A stretch of DNA of 64,000 nt from Tildeniella torsiva UHER 1998/13D (GTDB taxonomy: Bacteria > Cyanobacteriota > Cyanobacteriia > Phormidesmidales > Phormidesmidaceae): the NCBI GenBank assembly GCA_019358835.1, contig JAHHIH010000009.1:62001-126000 (forward strand). Reading direction: 5' to 3'. Below the pieces are notes generated by a model, which was not told where the DNA came from, did not search any database, and saw only the letters and a list, made by a program, of their open reading frames with translations. This document shows, in pieces, positions 9,323-19,185 of the stretch (the first letter of the stretch is position 1; each line of letters opens with the position of its first letter). The translations under genes and the position numbers were made by a program.

Positions 9323-9345
9323 TTATTGAGAAGAAAACTCAATAA
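9323..9345 (-). promoter_or_regulatory. Fur-like operator, perfect inverted repeat upstream of isiA
   Basis: TTATTGAG (9323-9330) and CTCAATAA (9338-9345) form a perfect 8-bp inverted repeat with a 7-base spacer, 40 bp before the isiA start. The AT-rich TTGAG/CTCAA arms resemble cyanobacterial Fur boxes. Fur with iron would repress the operon and release it in iron limitation. Confidence 0.65.
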
Positions 9346-9363
9346 AGAGATTTGACCATAGAT

Positions 9364-9382
9364 CGGAATCATTCTCAATAGA
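9364..9382 (-). promoter_or_regulatory. Second Fur-like site upstream of isiA
   Basis: On the minus strand this reads ATTGAGAATGATTCCG. The core TGAGAATGATT matches the Fur 7-1-7 pattern (TGATAATnATTATCA) well in its left half and weakly in its right half. It lies about 20 bp further upstream than the palindrome at 9323-9345, so two Fur dimers could bind cooperatively. The -10 and -35 elements were not fixed. Confidence 0.6.
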
Positions 9383-9585
9383 TAAAGGTTTAAGTTTTGT
9401 TGCGACTCCAAAGGCTTGCCTAGCGCAAAGCATTAGGGCGATTGCAAAAATCGACGCCTAGAATAGTCCTGCTGAAAGCAAGCCATTAACCAGTGTCCTA
9501 GGGAGCTTGAGGTGGCAATTTATTGACTTTTAGTTGCAATAATTGGATAGCGCGATCGCCCCTCCTCTTTAGCGATCGCAACTAG

Positions 9586-10362
9586 CTACTGAGAAAAATC
9601 GTATTCCCGGATATCCAAGCGGCAGCTGTTCTCCATGTTGAGGGCGCGCTTGATTGGGTTAATGTCTCTAAAACCCTCTGCCCCCTGCTGGCGGAGGCTC
9701 GCTTCAAACCGTTCGGCAAACTGCGACACACAGGGGCTGCGACTGGCTTTGAGGCGCTCTAGGCTGGTCAGAGTCGTATCCATATCCCAAACCTCTACCG
9801 AGCTGTGGAGCTGCTCCCAGGCTCGACTGTCCTGGCTGTTGCTGGCGGTCTGCATCTGGTGGCGATCCAAAATGCGGTAGGCCAGCCAGAAGCTGGCGCT
9901 CAAAATCGCCGCCATGCCTAGGGAAATCAGGCAGCCCGCCAAGGGGTTGCGCCGGGTCAATTGCCCCTGGGGCTGGGGCAGCGGCTCGGTGGTGAGCTGG
10001 GTGTAGTACTCCACAAAGGGCGGCATCTGGTCGAGAAACCAGATCTCAATGCCCTTGGGCTTGAGCTGCTCAGCGATCGCCTGGGCAGATTCCCAATCGG
10101 TCTCTGGGGTCAGCCCGGCAATCACCGGGCGCTGGTCAGGGAAGTGCGTCTGGTGGAGCTGAATTTTATCGACAGTTGCCCACAGGTCAGTGGGGGTCAG
10201 GGTGGGGGGGCAGTAAATGGCATAGACCGAGGTGAGCAGGTCTACTACCCCTTCTTCTGGGCAGGGCACCTGGCGATGGACGCTGTAGCCATAGTCTTCG
10301 AGCCAGCGCCCTAGCGCGGTTCGAAGGTCATCTATATTGGCAAGTTCGATAGCAACGGTCAC
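9586..10362 (-). CDS. Membrane-anchored protein with a degenerate nuclease-like N-terminal domain
   Basis: 258 residues, function not recognised. Residues 1-125 are cytosolic-looking: a helix (LRTALGRWLEDYGYSVHRQV) followed by EEGVVDLLTSVYAIYCPP and RPVIAGL. This order resembles PD-(D/E)xK restriction-type domains (helix, GxxDLv, strand with E-x-K), but the E-x-K part reads IYCPP, so it would be inactive; this is inference. A single transmembrane helix lies at about residues 143-167 (LAGCLISLGMAAILSASFW). The remainder is a short charged domain with three Cys, possibly extracytoplasmic. It starts at GTG 10362, overlapping a 60-codon upstream frame by 4 bases (GTGA). Confidence 0.7.
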   Translation of the reverse strand: MTVAIELANIDDLRTALGRWLEDYGYSVHRQVPCPEEGVVDLLTSVYAIYCPPTLTPTDLWATVDKIQLHQTHFPDQRPVIAGLTPETDWESAQAIAEQLKPKGIEIWFLDQMPPFVEYYTQLTTEPLPQPQGQLTRRNPLAGCLISLGMAAILSASFWLAYRILDRHQMQTASNSQDSRAWEQLHSSVEVWDMDTTLTSLERLKASRSPCVSQFAERFEASLRQQGAEGFRDINPIKRALNMENSCRLDIREYDFSQ

Positions 10363-10541
10363 AGTCGTCTAAGGTAGATGTAGTTCTTATGTACCAATAC
10401 TAATGCGAGATTCGGTATTGCAGTCAAAAATTGCTGCGCCCGCTGGCGGCTACCAATCTGTTCTGCAATGATAGAGCGATTTTTTTGGGGCGGCTCCGTC
10501 ATTTTGCTGGTCAGCCCCAGCAATTTGCCGAACCAGGGCAT
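10359..10541 (-). CDS. Candidate 60-residue protein coupled to the downstream membrane protein gene
   Basis: An ATG-started frame whose TGA overlaps the GTG start of the next gene (GTGA), the geometry of translational coupling. The product is basic (segment IIAEQIGSRQRAQQFLTAIP) with no recognised domain, and codon third positions are not strongly GC-biased as in neighbouring genes. It could instead be untranslated leader. Low confidence. Confidence 0.3.
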   Translation of the reverse strand: MPWFGKLLGLTSKMTEPPQKNRSIIAEQIGSRQRAQQFLTAIPNLALVLVHKNYIYLRRL

Positions 10542-10876
10542 GAGGCTATAAGATAAGATTAAGTAATGTAAATAATCTCTAAGGAAAAACTATTGACTGT
10601 GATTTTTTAGCCGCCGGTTCATCTCCCCCTTGGTGCTGATTTGACCGATAAACGCCAGACCTCACCTGTTTCCTACGGTTCTCCCCACTGCGGAGTATGC
10701 GTACATCTACGTAAAGTATTACTAACTCAGTAGGCCCGTATGTCCTGGGAGTTATTGGCTTCGGCATTAGCTACAGTCGCAGCCCGTTTTAGCCCGCCCC
10801 CTTGTCGTCAACTCTTTAGCCCAGTCGATTTCGGCCCTCTGTCACTCCTCACGCCACTGGTACTGACTTAACCGCC
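10542..10876. other. Intergenic region upstream of clpC
   Basis: About 335 bases between divergent units. It is more AT-rich near 10545-10610 (TAAGATTAAGTAATGTAAAT), where promoters for either direction could lie. A possible -35 TTGACT lies at 10593-10598. No RNA gene or convincing hairpin was seen. The 62-codon minus-strand frame here looks like chance. Confidence 0.5.
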
Positions 10877-13354
10877 ATGTTTGAACATTTCACCAACACT
10901 GCCATCGCCGTCATCATGAAGGCCCAGGAAGAGGCCCGTCGGCTGCGCCACAACTTTGTCGGCACTGAGCAGCTGCTGCTAGGCCTGATCAAGGAAGAAT
11001 CGACTCTATCGGCCAAGGTGCTGGGAGAGTTTGGCGTCAACATCAACGACGCTCGCGCTGAAGTTGAGGCCATCATTGGTCGCGGCAGCGGCAGCGTACC
11101 GCCCGAAATTCCCTTCACGCCCAAGGTTAAACAGGTATTTGAGCAGGCCTTTCAGGAGGCCCGCAAGATGGACTCGCCCTACATTGAGCCCGAGCACCTG
11201 CTGCTTAGCCTTTGCCAAAATACAGAAAGTGTGGCCTATCGCGTTCTCACCAACCTGGGGGTTGACCCGGCCAAGGTGCGCACCCGCATCATTCAAGATA
11301 TTGGCGAAGTGGCGGCCATGCCCGCTGGCGGTCGTCGGGAGAGCGATCGCGACGGCTCTCGCAAGACCGGCAAAATTCTGGCCGAGTTTGGCCACGACCT
11401 GACGGCCCTAGCCGCCGCTGGCAAAATTGACCCCGTCATTGGCCGCGCCAAAGAAATTGAGCGCGTCGTGCAAATTCTCGGTCGTCGCACTAAAAACAAC
11501 CCGATTCTGGTGGGTGAGCCAGGGGTGGGCAAAACGGCGATCGCCGAAGGTCTGGCCCAGCGCATTGTCAACCAAGACGTGCCCGAGGCGCTGATCACCA
11601 AGCGGGTGATTAGCCTCGATATGGGTTCGCTGGTGTCGGGTACTCGCTTCCGGGGCGACTTTGAAGAGCGCCTTACCCAGCTTGTGCAGGAAGTGCGTGA
11701 AGACCCCGATGTGGTGTTGGTAATCGACGAAATTCACACCCTGATTGGGGCTGGTTCCCTCGAAGGTGGGCTCGATGCCGCCAACATGCTCAAGCCCGCT
11801 CTGGCGCGGGGCGAGATGCAGTGCATCGGCGCTACCACCATTGATGAGTTCCGCAAATATATTGAGCGCGATGCTGCCCTAGAGCGCCGCTTTCAGCCCG
11901 TTACCGTCAGCCCGCCCTCGGTGAGCGAGACCATCGAGATCCTTCAGGGGGTGCGCAGCCGCTACGAGCAGTTCCACCAGGTGAATTTCACCGATGAGGC
12001 CCTAGAGGCGGCCGCCAAGCTGTCCGATCGCTATATCAGCGATCGTCACCTGCCCGACAAAGCCATCGACCTGATCGATGAAGCGGGCTCCCAGGTGAAG
12101 CTGCGGTTCATGCCCAAGTACCCTTCCAAGGAACTTAAGCAGCAGCTGCGCCAGGTCAACAAAGAGCTAGATGAGGCCATTCAACTGCAAGAATTCCCCA
12201 AGGCTAAAACTCTGCGCGAGCAGCGGCAGGCTCTAATTCAGCAGCTCCAGGCCGATATTCCCGAGTACGGCGAGGCGGCGGCTGACAGCCTGCCCGCGCT
12301 GCCCAACGTCGATGAAGAAAATATTGCTGATATTGTCGCCGCCTGGACGGGTATTCCGGTGAACCGGATGACCGAAACCGAGGCCGTGCGCCTGCTGCAC
12401 CTCGAAGACGTGCTCCACGAGCGGGTGATTGGCCAGCACGAGGCCGTGATGGCCGCCGCCAAGTCAATCCGGCGGGCGCGTTCGGGTCTGGCTAGCGGCG
12501 ATCGCCCCATTGCCAGCCTGGTGTTTTCTGGCCCCACCGGGGTCGGCAAAACCGAGTTGTCCAAGGCCTTGGCCGTGGCGCTGTTTGGCTCCGAAGAGGC
12601 GATGATTCGCCTCGATATGTCGGAGTTTATGGAGAGCCACACGGTGTCGAAGCTGATTGGTTCGCCTCCGGGCTTTGTCGGTTACGACGAAGGCGGTCAG
12701 CTGACCGAGGCGGTGCGTCGCCAGCCTTACAGCGTCATTCTGATGGACGAGATTGAGAAGGCCCACCCCGAAGTCTTTAACGTGCTTTTGCAGGTGCTCG
12801 ACGATGGCCGTCTGACCGACGCCAAGGGGCGGGTGGTGAGCTTCAAGAACACCCTGATCATCATGACCTCGAACATTGGCTCGCAGGTGATCGAGAAGGG
12901 CGGCGCTGGCCTAGGCTTTGACTTTGCCACTACCGATGCGGCCACCACCCAGTACAACAACATCCGTAACCTGGTCAACGAAGAGATGAAGCAGTACTTC
13001 CGTCCGGAAATGCTGAACCGAATCGATGAAATCATCGTCTTCCGCCAGCTCACCCGCGACGAGGTCAATCAGATCGCCGACCTCATGCTGGAGCAAGTCA
13101 ACAAGCGCCTGGCCGATCGCCAGATGGAAGTGACCCTGTCCGACGCCTTCCGCACAAGGCTGGCAGGCGAGGGCTACGACCAGCGCTACGGGGCTCGCCC
13201 CATGCGCCGGGCGATCGCTCGCCTGGTCGAAGACACCCTGGCCGAGGCAATTTTGTCGGGCGATTTGGAGGAGGGCGATCGCGCCCACCTCGATCTAGAC
13301 GAGTCCGGCAACCCTAGGGTTACCCCAGAGCGTCAGCCAGCTCTGGTAGGATAA
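10877..13354 (+). CDS. clpC: ATP-dependent Clp protease ATP-binding subunit ClpC
   Basis: 825 residues, normal for ClpC. The order is: N-domain with two Clp_N repeats (from [20 protein letters not shown] to about residue 150), AAA+ module 1 with Walker A GEPGVGKT at about residue 212 and Walker [15 protein letters not shown], a middle domain with a UVR-type coiled coil ([20 protein letters not shown]), and AAA+ module 2 with GPTGVGKT at about 552, then ClpB_D2-small. As an HSP100 unfoldase it feeds substrates to ClpP and is essential in cyanobacteria, including in photosynthetic protein turnover. The start ATG 10877 matches the family. The SLH-protein gene follows after 31 bp. Confidence 0.97.
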   Translation: MFEHFTNTAIAVIMKAQEEARRLRHNFVGTEQLLLGLIKEESTLSAKVLGEFGVNINDARAEVEAIIGRGSGSVPPEIPFTPKVKQVFEQAFQEARKMDSPYIEPEHLLLSLCQNTESVAYRVLTNLGVDPAKVRTRIIQDIGEVAAMPAGGRRESDRDGSRKTGKILAEFGHDLTALAAAGKIDPVIGRAKEIERVVQILGRRTKNNPILVGEPGVGKTAIAEGLAQRIVNQDVPEALITKRVISLDMGSLVSGTRFRGDFEERLTQLVQEVREDPDVVLVIDEIHTLIGAGSLEGGLDAANMLKPALARGEMQCIGATTIDEFRKYIERDAALERRFQPVTVSPPSVSETIEILQGVRSRYEQFHQVNFTDEALEAAAKLSDRYISDRHLPDKAIDLIDEAGSQVKLRFMPKYPSKELKQQLRQVNKELDEAIQLQEFPKAKTLREQRQALIQQLQADIPEYGEAAADSLPALPNVDEENIADIVAAWTGIPVNRMTETEAVRLLHLEDVLHERVIGQHEAVMAAAKSIRRARSGLASGDRPIASLVFSGPTGVGKTELSKALAVALFGSEEAMIRLDMSEFMESHTVSKLIGSPPGFVGYDEGGQLTEAVRRQPYSVILMDEIEKAHPEVFNVLLQVLDDGRLTDAKGRVVSFKNTLIIMTSNIGSQVIEKGGAGLGFDFATTDAATTQYNNIRNLVNEEMKQYFRPEMLNRIDEIIVFRQLTRDEVNQIADLMLEQVNKRLADRQMEVTLSDAFRTRLAGEGYDQRYGARPMRRAIARLVEDTLAEAILSGDLEEGDRAHLDLDESGNPRVTPERQPALVG

Positions 13355-13385
13355 CCCTGGACGTCGCTGCCAACCTTGCCGAACC

Positions 13386-14432
13386 ATGGTAAATCTCCCC
13401 CCCGACCCGCCTACCCCGTCTGATGCTAGCCGCCGTGGGGGAGATAGACCTTCCCGCGACGGTGGCATCCTCGACTTTGACGAGCTGCTGGCGGTGGTGC
13501 TGGCCTTCCTGGGCATAGGCTCAATCCTATGGTGGGGTCTGACTCGCAGTCAGGGCCTGGTGACCGATGCAGGGCTGCTATCACGCCGCGCCGACGAGCC
13601 GTCTTCCCTCATCCAGCTAGAACCAGAGGGAGTAGAGGAAGACTTTGAGCCCCGCACCTTCGAACGGGACGAACGCCCCCGGCGGGATCCTTCTGCAGGA
13701 GCTGCTGGACTACCGGGTTTTGGCCCTGAAAATCAACGCTCCTCAGCCGTTCCCATAGAATCAGCATCGGGCGTCGTGGTTCCAGTGGCCCCTACTGCGG
13801 TGCCGAACGCCTCTTCATCTGAAGCTGTAGGCACCACTCAACCCATTGATATTTCCGACGTACCCACTACCCACTGGGCCTACGCCTTCATCAAGCCCAT
13901 GTTTGATGAAGGTTACCTGCCCGATTTCCCCGAGAGTGGTTTTCAGCCAGATCAAACCCTCACCCGGGCCGAGCTGGCGGCCTTGCTTAGCCAGGCCTTT
14001 GGCAATGCCCCCCGCGAGGGCTCGGTGCGCACCTTTAGCGACGTACCCGGCACCTACTGGGCAGCCCCAGCCATCGACAACGCCGTCTCCCAGGGTTTTA
14101 TGAACGGCTATCCCGAAGGGGACTTTCGCCCCGACCAGGCTGTGCCTCGCTACGAGGTGCTGGTCTCCCTTGCCACCGGCTTGGGTTTGGCAGATCCACC
14201 CGCCCCAGATCAAACCCTGCAAGCCTTTGTTGACCTCAATCCGCTGCCCGCCTGGGCCAGACCTAAGGTCGCCGCTGCCGCCGAAAACGCTCTGGTGGTC
14301 AACTACCCCAACCGCGACCAGCTCAAGCCAGCCCAGGCGGCTACCCGCGCCGAGATTGTCGCAATGATTCACCAGGCGCTCGTGTCGCGGGGTGAGCTAC
14401 CGGCGGTGGAGTCGGAGTATGCGGTGCCGTAG
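13386..14432 (+). CDS. SLH-domain protein with a membrane anchor
   Basis: 348 residues. An N-terminal Pro/Asp/Arg-rich tail precedes one transmembrane helix (about residues 36-55, LLAVVLAFLGIGSILWWG), then a low-complexity linker and three S-layer homology repeats: ISDVPTTHWAYAFIKPMFDE, FSDVPGTYWAAPAIDNAVSQ with GYPEGDFRPDQAVPRYE, and FVDLNPLPAWARPKVAAAAE. SLH repeats bind pyruvylated cell-wall polymers; in cyanobacteria they also occur in porins and envelope proteins. There is no porin barrel here, so the protein probably tethers the inner membrane to the wall. It starts 31 bp after clpC on the same strand. A repeat array that could fold back follows its stop. Confidence 0.85.
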   Translation: MVNLPPDPPTPSDASRRGGDRPSRDGGILDFDELLAVVLAFLGIGSILWWGLTRSQGLVTDAGLLSRRADEPSSLIQLEPEGVEEDFEPRTFERDERPRRDPSAGAAGLPGFGPENQRSSAVPIESASGVVVPVAPTAVPNASSSEAVGTTQPIDISDVPTTHWAYAFIKPMFDEGYLPDFPESGFQPDQTLTRAELAALLSQAFGNAPREGSVRTFSDVPGTYWAAPAIDNAVSQGFMNGYPEGDFRPDQAVPRYEVLVSLATGLGLADPPAPDQTLQAFVDLNPLPAWARPKVAAAAENALVVNYPNRDQLKPAQAATRAEIVAMIHQALVSRGELPAVESEYAVP

Positions 14433-14553
14433 GGGGTGAGGGGTGAGGGGTGAGGGGTGAGGAGTGGGGGTTTTTGCTGATTTACACGGCCAAGATTTCT
14501 GAAGCAGGTTCAGGGGTCTGCTCCTAACTCCCTACCCCCTACCCCCTACCCCT
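14432..14553. repeat. Complementary G-rich and C-rich short tandem arrays
   Basis: Right after the SLH gene, 14432-14470 holds GGGGTGA units repeated at 7-base steps. At 14528-14553 the approximate complement occurs as CCCCCTA units. The two arms, about 57 bases apart, can pair into a long imperfect hairpin. It may act as a terminator or mRNA-stabilising structure. Confidence 0.7.
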
Positions 14554-14683
14554 TCACATCTCCTTCATCCTCTGCCTTACTCAGCAGAATTTCTATGCCT
14601 TGATCCCACCGTCTGATAGACTGGGAAATCGAGATGGGGAACGCGAAACCCACTAAATATAGGCAGTTTGGAGGATTGATCCC

Positions 14684-15721
14684 GTGGAAAGTACCCTCGG
14701 TCTTGAGATTATTGAGGTTGTCGAACAGGCTGCGATCGCATCGTCCCGGTGGATGGGCAAGGGCGAAAAAAACATCGCTGACCAGGTGGCGGTAGAAGCC
14801 ATGCGGGAGCGCATGAACAAGATCCACATGCGCGGTCGCATCGTGATTGGCGAGGGCGAGCGGGATGATGCTCCAATGCTCTACATCGGCGAAGAGGTAG
14901 GTATTTGCACCCAGCCCAACGCTACCGATTTCTGCAACCCCGACGAACTGCTGGAAATTGACATTGCCGTTGACCCCTGCGAAGGCACCAACCTGGTGGC
15001 CTACGGCCAAAACGGTTCTATGGCCGTGCTGGCGATTTCCGAGAAAGGTGGACTGTTCGCCGCTCCTGACTTCTACATGAAGAAGCTGGCGGCTCCGGCC
15101 CAGGCCAAGGGCAAGGTTGACATCAACAAGTCGGCCACCGAAAACCTGAAGATTTTGGGCGAGTGCCTCGATCGCGGCATCGATGAGCTGGTGGTGGTGG
15201 TCATGAAGCGCGATCGCCACAACGACCTGATCAAAGAAATCCGTGATGCGGGTGCCCGCGTCAAGCTGATTGCTGATGGTGACGTCGGTGCCGCCATCTC
15301 CTGCGCCTTCTCGGGCACTAACACCCACGCGCTGATGGGCATTGGTGCGGCTCCGGAAGGGGTGATTAGCGCTGCCGCCATGCGCTGCCTAGGTGGCCAC
15401 TTCCAGGGACAGCTAATCTACGACCCCGCCGTGGTCAAAACCGGCTTGATCGGCGAAAGCAAGGAAGCCAACATTGCTCGCCTCAACGAGATGGGCATCA
15501 CTGACATCGACAAAGTGTACGATGCCCAGGAGCTGGCTTCCGGCGAGACCGTGCTGTTTGCCGCCACCGGCATCACCCCCGGCGAACTGATGGAAGGGGT
15601 GCGCTTCTTCCACGGCGGCATGCGAACCCAGTCGCTGGTCATCTCTAGCCAGTCCAAGACCGCTCGCTTTGTGGACACCATCCACATGGTTGACCAGCCC
15701 AAGTCGCTCCAGCTGCACTAA
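14684..15721 (+). CDS. glpX: Class II fructose-1,6-/sedoheptulose-1,7-bisphosphatase (GlpX type)
   Basis: 345 residues. The start [20 protein letters not shown], followed by [18 protein letters not shown], is characteristic of the bifunctional cyanobacterial F/SBPase. Metal and substrate motifs are present: [12 protein letters not shown], a downstream VDPCEGTNL and ADGDVGAAI. The enzyme removes phosphate from FBP and SBP in the Calvin-Benson cycle and gluconeogenesis. The start is a GTG at 14684, well supported by GGAGGA at 14670-14675. Sequence identity to plant-type FBPase is not expected; this is the GlpX fold. It is followed on the same strand by an intrinsic terminator and hemA. Confidence 0.96.
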   Translation: MESTLGLEIIEVVEQAAIASSRWMGKGEKNIADQVAVEAMRERMNKIHMRGRIVIGEGERDDAPMLYIGEEVGICTQPNATDFCNPDELLEIDIAVDPCEGTNLVAYGQNGSMAVLAISEKGGLFAAPDFYMKKLAAPAQAKGKVDINKSATENLKILGECLDRGIDELVVVVMKRDRHNDLIKEIRDAGARVKLIADGDVGAAISCAFSGTNTHALMGIGAAPEGVISAAAMRCLGGHFQGQLIYDPAVVKTGLIGESKEANIARLNEMGITDIDKVYDAQELASGETVLFAATGITPGELMEGVRFFHGGMRTQSLVISSQSKTARFVDTIHMVDQPKSLQLH

Positions 15722-15888
15722 GCTCTCTTAGTCCTAGCGGAGGATTCTTGTTTGATTCCCCCTGCCCTCTTAATAGGAAAGGTAACAAGGCTGCCTGAGG
15801 CAGCATGGATCTGGGGGGATCAGCCCTGGCAAATAAACATCGACGGACGCAAAAAACGTTTTAGAGTGCGGGTTAAATTCGTTAGCCT

Positions 15889-15919
15889 AGAGATGCGGGG
15901 ATCCTGCATCTCTTTTTTT
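15889..15919 (+). terminator. Intrinsic terminator downstream of glpX
   Basis: AGAGATGC (15889-15896) pairs with GCATCTCT (15906-15913), with GGATCC in the top of the hairpin, followed by a run of seven T. It lies 168 bp after the glpX stop and separates it from hemA. No gene is credible in the rest of 15722-16112; a 62-codon frame over this hairpin is rejected. Confidence 0.85.
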
Positions 15920-16112
15920 GCCAGTGTTCACAGTTTTTGATGGACTTTTGTTGAGTTTCCTTGAGTCGAGCCCTATTTATCTCTAAGTTCAAACATATTA
16001 GCAATTGTGTACGCAGCAACCTTTGGCGTGGCCGTTCCCCCGGTGATCTGGCCCCAAACTAAGGATCTGTCGGCACCATAAATTAGGTGATTACTAAACG
16101 CGTGGAGGAAGA

Positions 16113-17405
16113 ATGAATATCGCCGTAATTGGCCTGAGCCACAAAACCGCCCCGGTGCAAATTCGCGAAAAACTTAGCATTCCGACGGCTCAGACAGGTG
16201 ACGCGATCGCCCATCTCACCCATTGCCCCCACATCGACGAAGTCTCCATCCTCAGCACCTGCAACCGGCTCGAAATCCACATCGTGACCGAGGAGACCGA
16301 GCAGGGTATTCGCGAGGTGACTCAGTTTCTCTCCGAGCACAGCGGCTTGCCCCTCCACGAGCTACGCCAGCACCTGTTCATCTTGCTCCACCAGGATGCG
16401 GTTAATCACCTGATGCGGGTGGCAGCGGGCCTCGACAGTCTGGTGCTGGGCGAAGGCCAAATTCTCGCCCAGGTGAAGCACGCCCACCAGCTGGCCCAGC
16501 AGCACAAGAGTATTGGCCGAGTGCTGGACAGACTCCTCAAGCAGTCCCTCACTGCCGGTAAGCGCGTCCGTAGCGAGACCAGCATCGGCACCGGAGCCGT
16601 CTCTATCAGCTCCGCGGCGGTAGAGCTAGCCCGCATGAAGGTGCCCCACCTGAATAGCTGCCACGTCAGTATTCTGGGCGCGGGCAAAATGGCCCGCCTG
16701 CTGGTGCAGCACCTGGTTTCTAAAGAGTCTTGCACCATCACCATTCTCAACCGCACCATCGACCGGGCCAACGAGCTGGCCAGGCAGTTCCCCGATGCCG
16801 ACATTCGCACCGGCACCCTCGATGCCATGCTGGACACGGTACAGATCTGTGATGTGATGTTTACCTGCACCTCTGCCACCGAGCCATTGCTCCATCGCGA
16901 CAATCTGGAGCCGCTGGTGGAGGCCAACCGCACTCTGATGCTGTTTGACATTGCTGTACCGCTCAACGTGCACACCAACGCCAACGAGCTAAATAACGTC
17001 CATGCCTTCAACGTGGACGACCTCAAGGCGGTGGTTGCTCAGAACCAGGCCAGCCGCCGCCGCATGGCCATGGAGGCCCAGGTGCTGCTCGACCAGGAGG
17101 TGGAGAGCTTTATGGACTGGTGGCGATCGCTCGACACCGTGGGCACGATCAGCAGCCTGCGCAGCAAGGTTGAAACCATCCGCGAACAGGAGCTAGAGAA
17201 AGCCCTATCGCGCCTGGGTAGCGAGTTCGCCGAAAAGCACCAGGAAGTGATTGAGGCGCTGACTCGCGGCATCGTCAACAAGATTCTCCACGACCCGATG
17301 GTGCAGCTGCGCGCCCAGCGCGATATCGAGGCCCGCAAGCGGGCGATGCAGACCCTGCACGTGCTGTTTGACCTGGAGCCTGCCTCCAACGAAAAGTACA
17401 GCTAG
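16113..17405 (+). CDS. hemA: Glutamyl-tRNA reductase
   Basis: 430 residues. [20 protein letters not shown] is the family N-terminus, and the catalytic cysteine is C50 in [10 protein letters not shown]. The NADPH-binding Rossmann loop reads [15 protein letters not shown], and the C-terminal helical dimerisation domain is complete. It reduces Glu-tRNA(Glu) to glutamate-1-semialdehyde, the committed step of chlorophyll, haem and bilin synthesis. GGAGGA at 16104-16109 supports ATG 16113. The order glpX-hemA recurs in cyanobacteria, as far as I know. An efficient terminator follows the stop. Confidence 0.97.
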   Translation: MNIAVIGLSHKTAPVQIREKLSIPTAQTGDAIAHLTHCPHIDEVSILSTCNRLEIHIVTEETEQGIREVTQFLSEHSGLPLHELRQHLFILLHQDAVNHLMRVAAGLDSLVLGEGQILAQVKHAHQLAQQHKSIGRVLDRLLKQSLTAGKRVRSETSIGTGAVSISSAAVELARMKVPHLNSCHVSILGAGKMARLLVQHLVSKESCTITILNRTIDRANELARQFPDADIRTGTLDAMLDTVQICDVMFTCTSATEPLLHRDNLEPLVEANRTLMLFDIAVPLNVHTNANELNNVHAFNVDDLKAVVAQNQASRRRMAMEAQVLLDQEVESFMDWWRSLDTVGTISSLRSKVETIREQELEKALSRLGSEFAEKHQEVIEALTRGIVNKILHDPMVQLRAQRDIEARKRAMQTLHVLFDLEPASNEKYS

Positions 17406-17432
17406 CGATTTGGTCGCGCGATCGGTGACCCA

Positions 17433-17467
17433 GACCCCAGGGATTTTCAAAATCCCTGGGGTCTTTT
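17433..17467 (+). terminator. Intrinsic terminator of hemA, between convergent genes
   Basis: A near-perfect hairpin with arms GACCCCAGGGATTTT and AAATCCCTGGGGTC, ending in TTTT at 17464-17467. It lies 27 bp past the hemA stop and directly abuts the stop codon of the convergent Uma2 gene. On the minus strand the hairpin is preceded and followed by few T, so it is mainly a plus-strand terminator. Confidence 0.9.
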
Positions 17468-17468
17468 G

Positions 17469-18272
17469 CTAGGCAATCTCCTCGGGATCGATCCCCAGTT
17501 CTCGCAGGCGAGCCGCCAGGGCTGCTGCCCGCTGCTGGGCCGCATCGCGCTCCTGCTGGGCCGCGTCTCTCTCTTGCTGGGCCGTATCGCGCTCCTGCTG
17601 CATTAGCTCATTTTCCTGTTCTAGAGCCTCGCGCACCTGCTCGACTTCTTCTCGGTTGAGCAATTTGGTGGTGGTGGTGGGGTCGTAGAAGCGCAGGGCC
17701 TTGGGCAAGGGGGCAATTCCCAGCCCGGCGTAGGGAGAGTGCAGCTGCAAATCTAGGCCCAGCACACGGCTGTGGATAAAGGGAATGCCCTCGGGGGTGG
17801 CGTTTAGGGTGAGCGGTTGATAGCTGCCGTCGATGAGCTGAGAGCCGCGAAGTTGGGGGTTGAGGTAGTCGGCGGTGGGGTCGTACTGGAAGTATTCTTC
17901 GACGCCTAAACTGGCGTAGAGTCGGGGTTTTTCGTCTTCGTCCTGGCGTTTGGTGGTGCGGGAGGTGATTTCTAACACGAAATTGGGGAGCTTGCCGTCT
18001 TCCTGCCAGGTTTTGTAGCTGCGCCGCTGGCGGTTGCTGACCCCGAAGATAACAAATACATCGGGAGAAACGGCCGCTTTGGGATTGCCTTCTTCGTAGT
18101 AGATGAAGAGATTGCCGGAGACGTAAACATTGGGGCGACTTTTGAAGTACAGCCGCAGCACCTCGACGCAGTAGATCAGGTAGTCGCGGGTGGCGTCGCT
18201 TTCAGTCATCGGCTGCCCATCGGCGTCAGGGTAGATGATGCGATCGGAGATGAGTCCGGTGGGTTCGGCCAT
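17469..18272 (-). CDS. Uma2 family (DUF820) putative restriction endonuclease with coiled-coil tail
   Basis: 267 residues. The core up to about residue 200 shows DUF820/Uma2 features of the PD-(D/E)xK fold: AAVSPDVFVIFGVSNRQRRS, then PNFVLEITSRTTKRQDEDEK (catalytic E followed by a K-rich helix), and GVEEYFQYDP. Cyanobacterial genomes carry many such genes; their biological role is uncertain. The C-terminus (about 210-260) is a charged coiled coil of QQERDAA heptads encoded by a 21-base tandem repeat at 17533-17595. The gene is convergent with hemA and divergent from ureG. Confidence 0.88.
   Translation of the reverse strand: MAEPTGLISDRIIYPDADGQPMTESDATRDYLIYCVEVLRLYFKSRPNVYVSGNLFIYYEEGNPKAAVSPDVFVIFGVSNRQRRSYKTWQEDGKLPNFVLEITSRTTKRQDEDEKPRLYASLGVEEYFQYDPTADYLNPQLRGSQLIDGSYQPLTLNATPEGIPFIHSRVLGLDLQLHSPYAGLGIAPLPKALRFYDPTTTTKLLNREEVEQVREALEQENELMQQERDTAQQERDAAQQERDAAQQRAAALAARLRELGIDPEEIA
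17533..17595. repeat. Three tandem 21-base units inside the Uma2 gene
   Basis: Units at 17533-17553, 17554-17574 and 17575-17595 each begin TGCTGGGCCG and encode one QQERDAA-type heptad on the minus strand. Unit two is the most divergent. Such in-frame repeats can change copy number by slippage and so alter coiled-coil length. Confidence 0.85.
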
Positions 18273-18404
18273 GGTGAGGGCGTCCTCTACAGGTCGATGT
18301 GGCTTTTATTATGACATTTGAGTCGTGGTAATCCCGATCGCGCGATCGTTCCGATCAGCCCAAGCTGTAAGATATCCAGCATTCTAATGTTGGATTAAGC
18401 TCAA

Positions 18405-19028
18405 ATGACCAGTCCCTTTCGCGTTGGTGTGGCTGGCCCGGTGGGGTCGGGCAAGACGGCACTGGTGGATTGTCTGTGCAAGGCATTGCGCGATCGCTAC
18501 TCCATTGCGGTCGTCACCAACGACATCTACACCCAGGAAGACGCCCAATTCCTTGTCCGCAGCCAGGCCCTCAGCCCCGATCGCATCGTCGGTGTGGAGA
18601 CCGGCGGCTGCCCCCACACCGCCATCCGCGAAGACGCCTCGATGAATTTGGTGGCGATCGAGGATCTGGAGGCGCGGTTTAATCCCCTCGACCTGGTGTT
18701 TGTGGAGAGCGGCGGCGACAACCTGGCCAGCACCTTTAGCCCCGAGCTGGTTGATTTGACCCTCTATGTGATTGATGTGGCGGCGGGGGACAAGATTCCC
18801 CGCAAGGGCGGGCCGGGGATCACCAAGTCAGACTTTTTGGTTATCAACAAAATCGACCTGGCTCCCATGGTTGGGGCCAGCCTAGAGGTGATGGAGCGAG
18901 ATGCGCGGCAGATGCGGGGCGATCGCCCCTTCGGCTTCACCAACCTCAAAACCCAGGCGGGTTTGGCCACCATTATCGACTTCATTGGCTACCACGCGGC
19001 GGCTGAGCCGTTAGCCTCAATCCCTTAG
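18405..19028 (+). CDS. ureG: Urease accessory GTPase UreG
   Basis: 207 residues. The P-loop GPVGSGKT is at residues 11-18, the invariant metal-binding Cys-Pro-His is C69-P70-H71 in [13 protein letters not shown], and the GTP-specificity motif is [20 protein letters not shown] is a further family hallmark. UreG delivers nickel to urease with UreD/E/F using GTP. The other urease genes are not in the window. It lies just upstream of the urea-transporter operon, which fits a urea-use locus. The start ATG matches the family. Confidence 0.97.
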   Translation: MTSPFRVGVAGPVGSGKTALVDCLCKALRDRYSIAVVTNDIYTQEDAQFLVRSQALSPDRIVGVETGGCPHTAIREDASMNLVAIEDLEARFNPLDLVFVESGGDNLASTFSPELVDLTLYVIDVAAGDKIPRKGGPGITKSDFLVINKIDLAPMVGASLEVMERDARQMRGDRPFGFTNLKTQAGLATIIDFIGYHAAAEPLASIP

Positions 19029-19185
19029 CTGGAAATGGTTTGAGCGGATTGAAGAGGGCCACGGCAGCGGCTTTAGCGGAGCTATGGGATTGGCTTAATT
19101 GCTGCGATCGCCCAAAATCAGTCCTTAGAAAGAGGCCATTGGGACGCACACGTCTCAGAAACGTTACAAGAAAGGAGAGGCTTTT

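Noticed and set aside
10579-10767. 62-codon minus-strand frame upstream of clpC
   Set aside because: No ribosome binding site, domain or compositional support.
14546-15328. 260-codon minus-strand frame antisense to glpX
   Set aside because: glpX is unambiguous on the plus strand; this frame covers the complementary bases only.
15752-15940. 62-codon frame between glpX and hemA
   Set aside because: It runs through the intrinsic terminator at 15889-15919 and has no family features.
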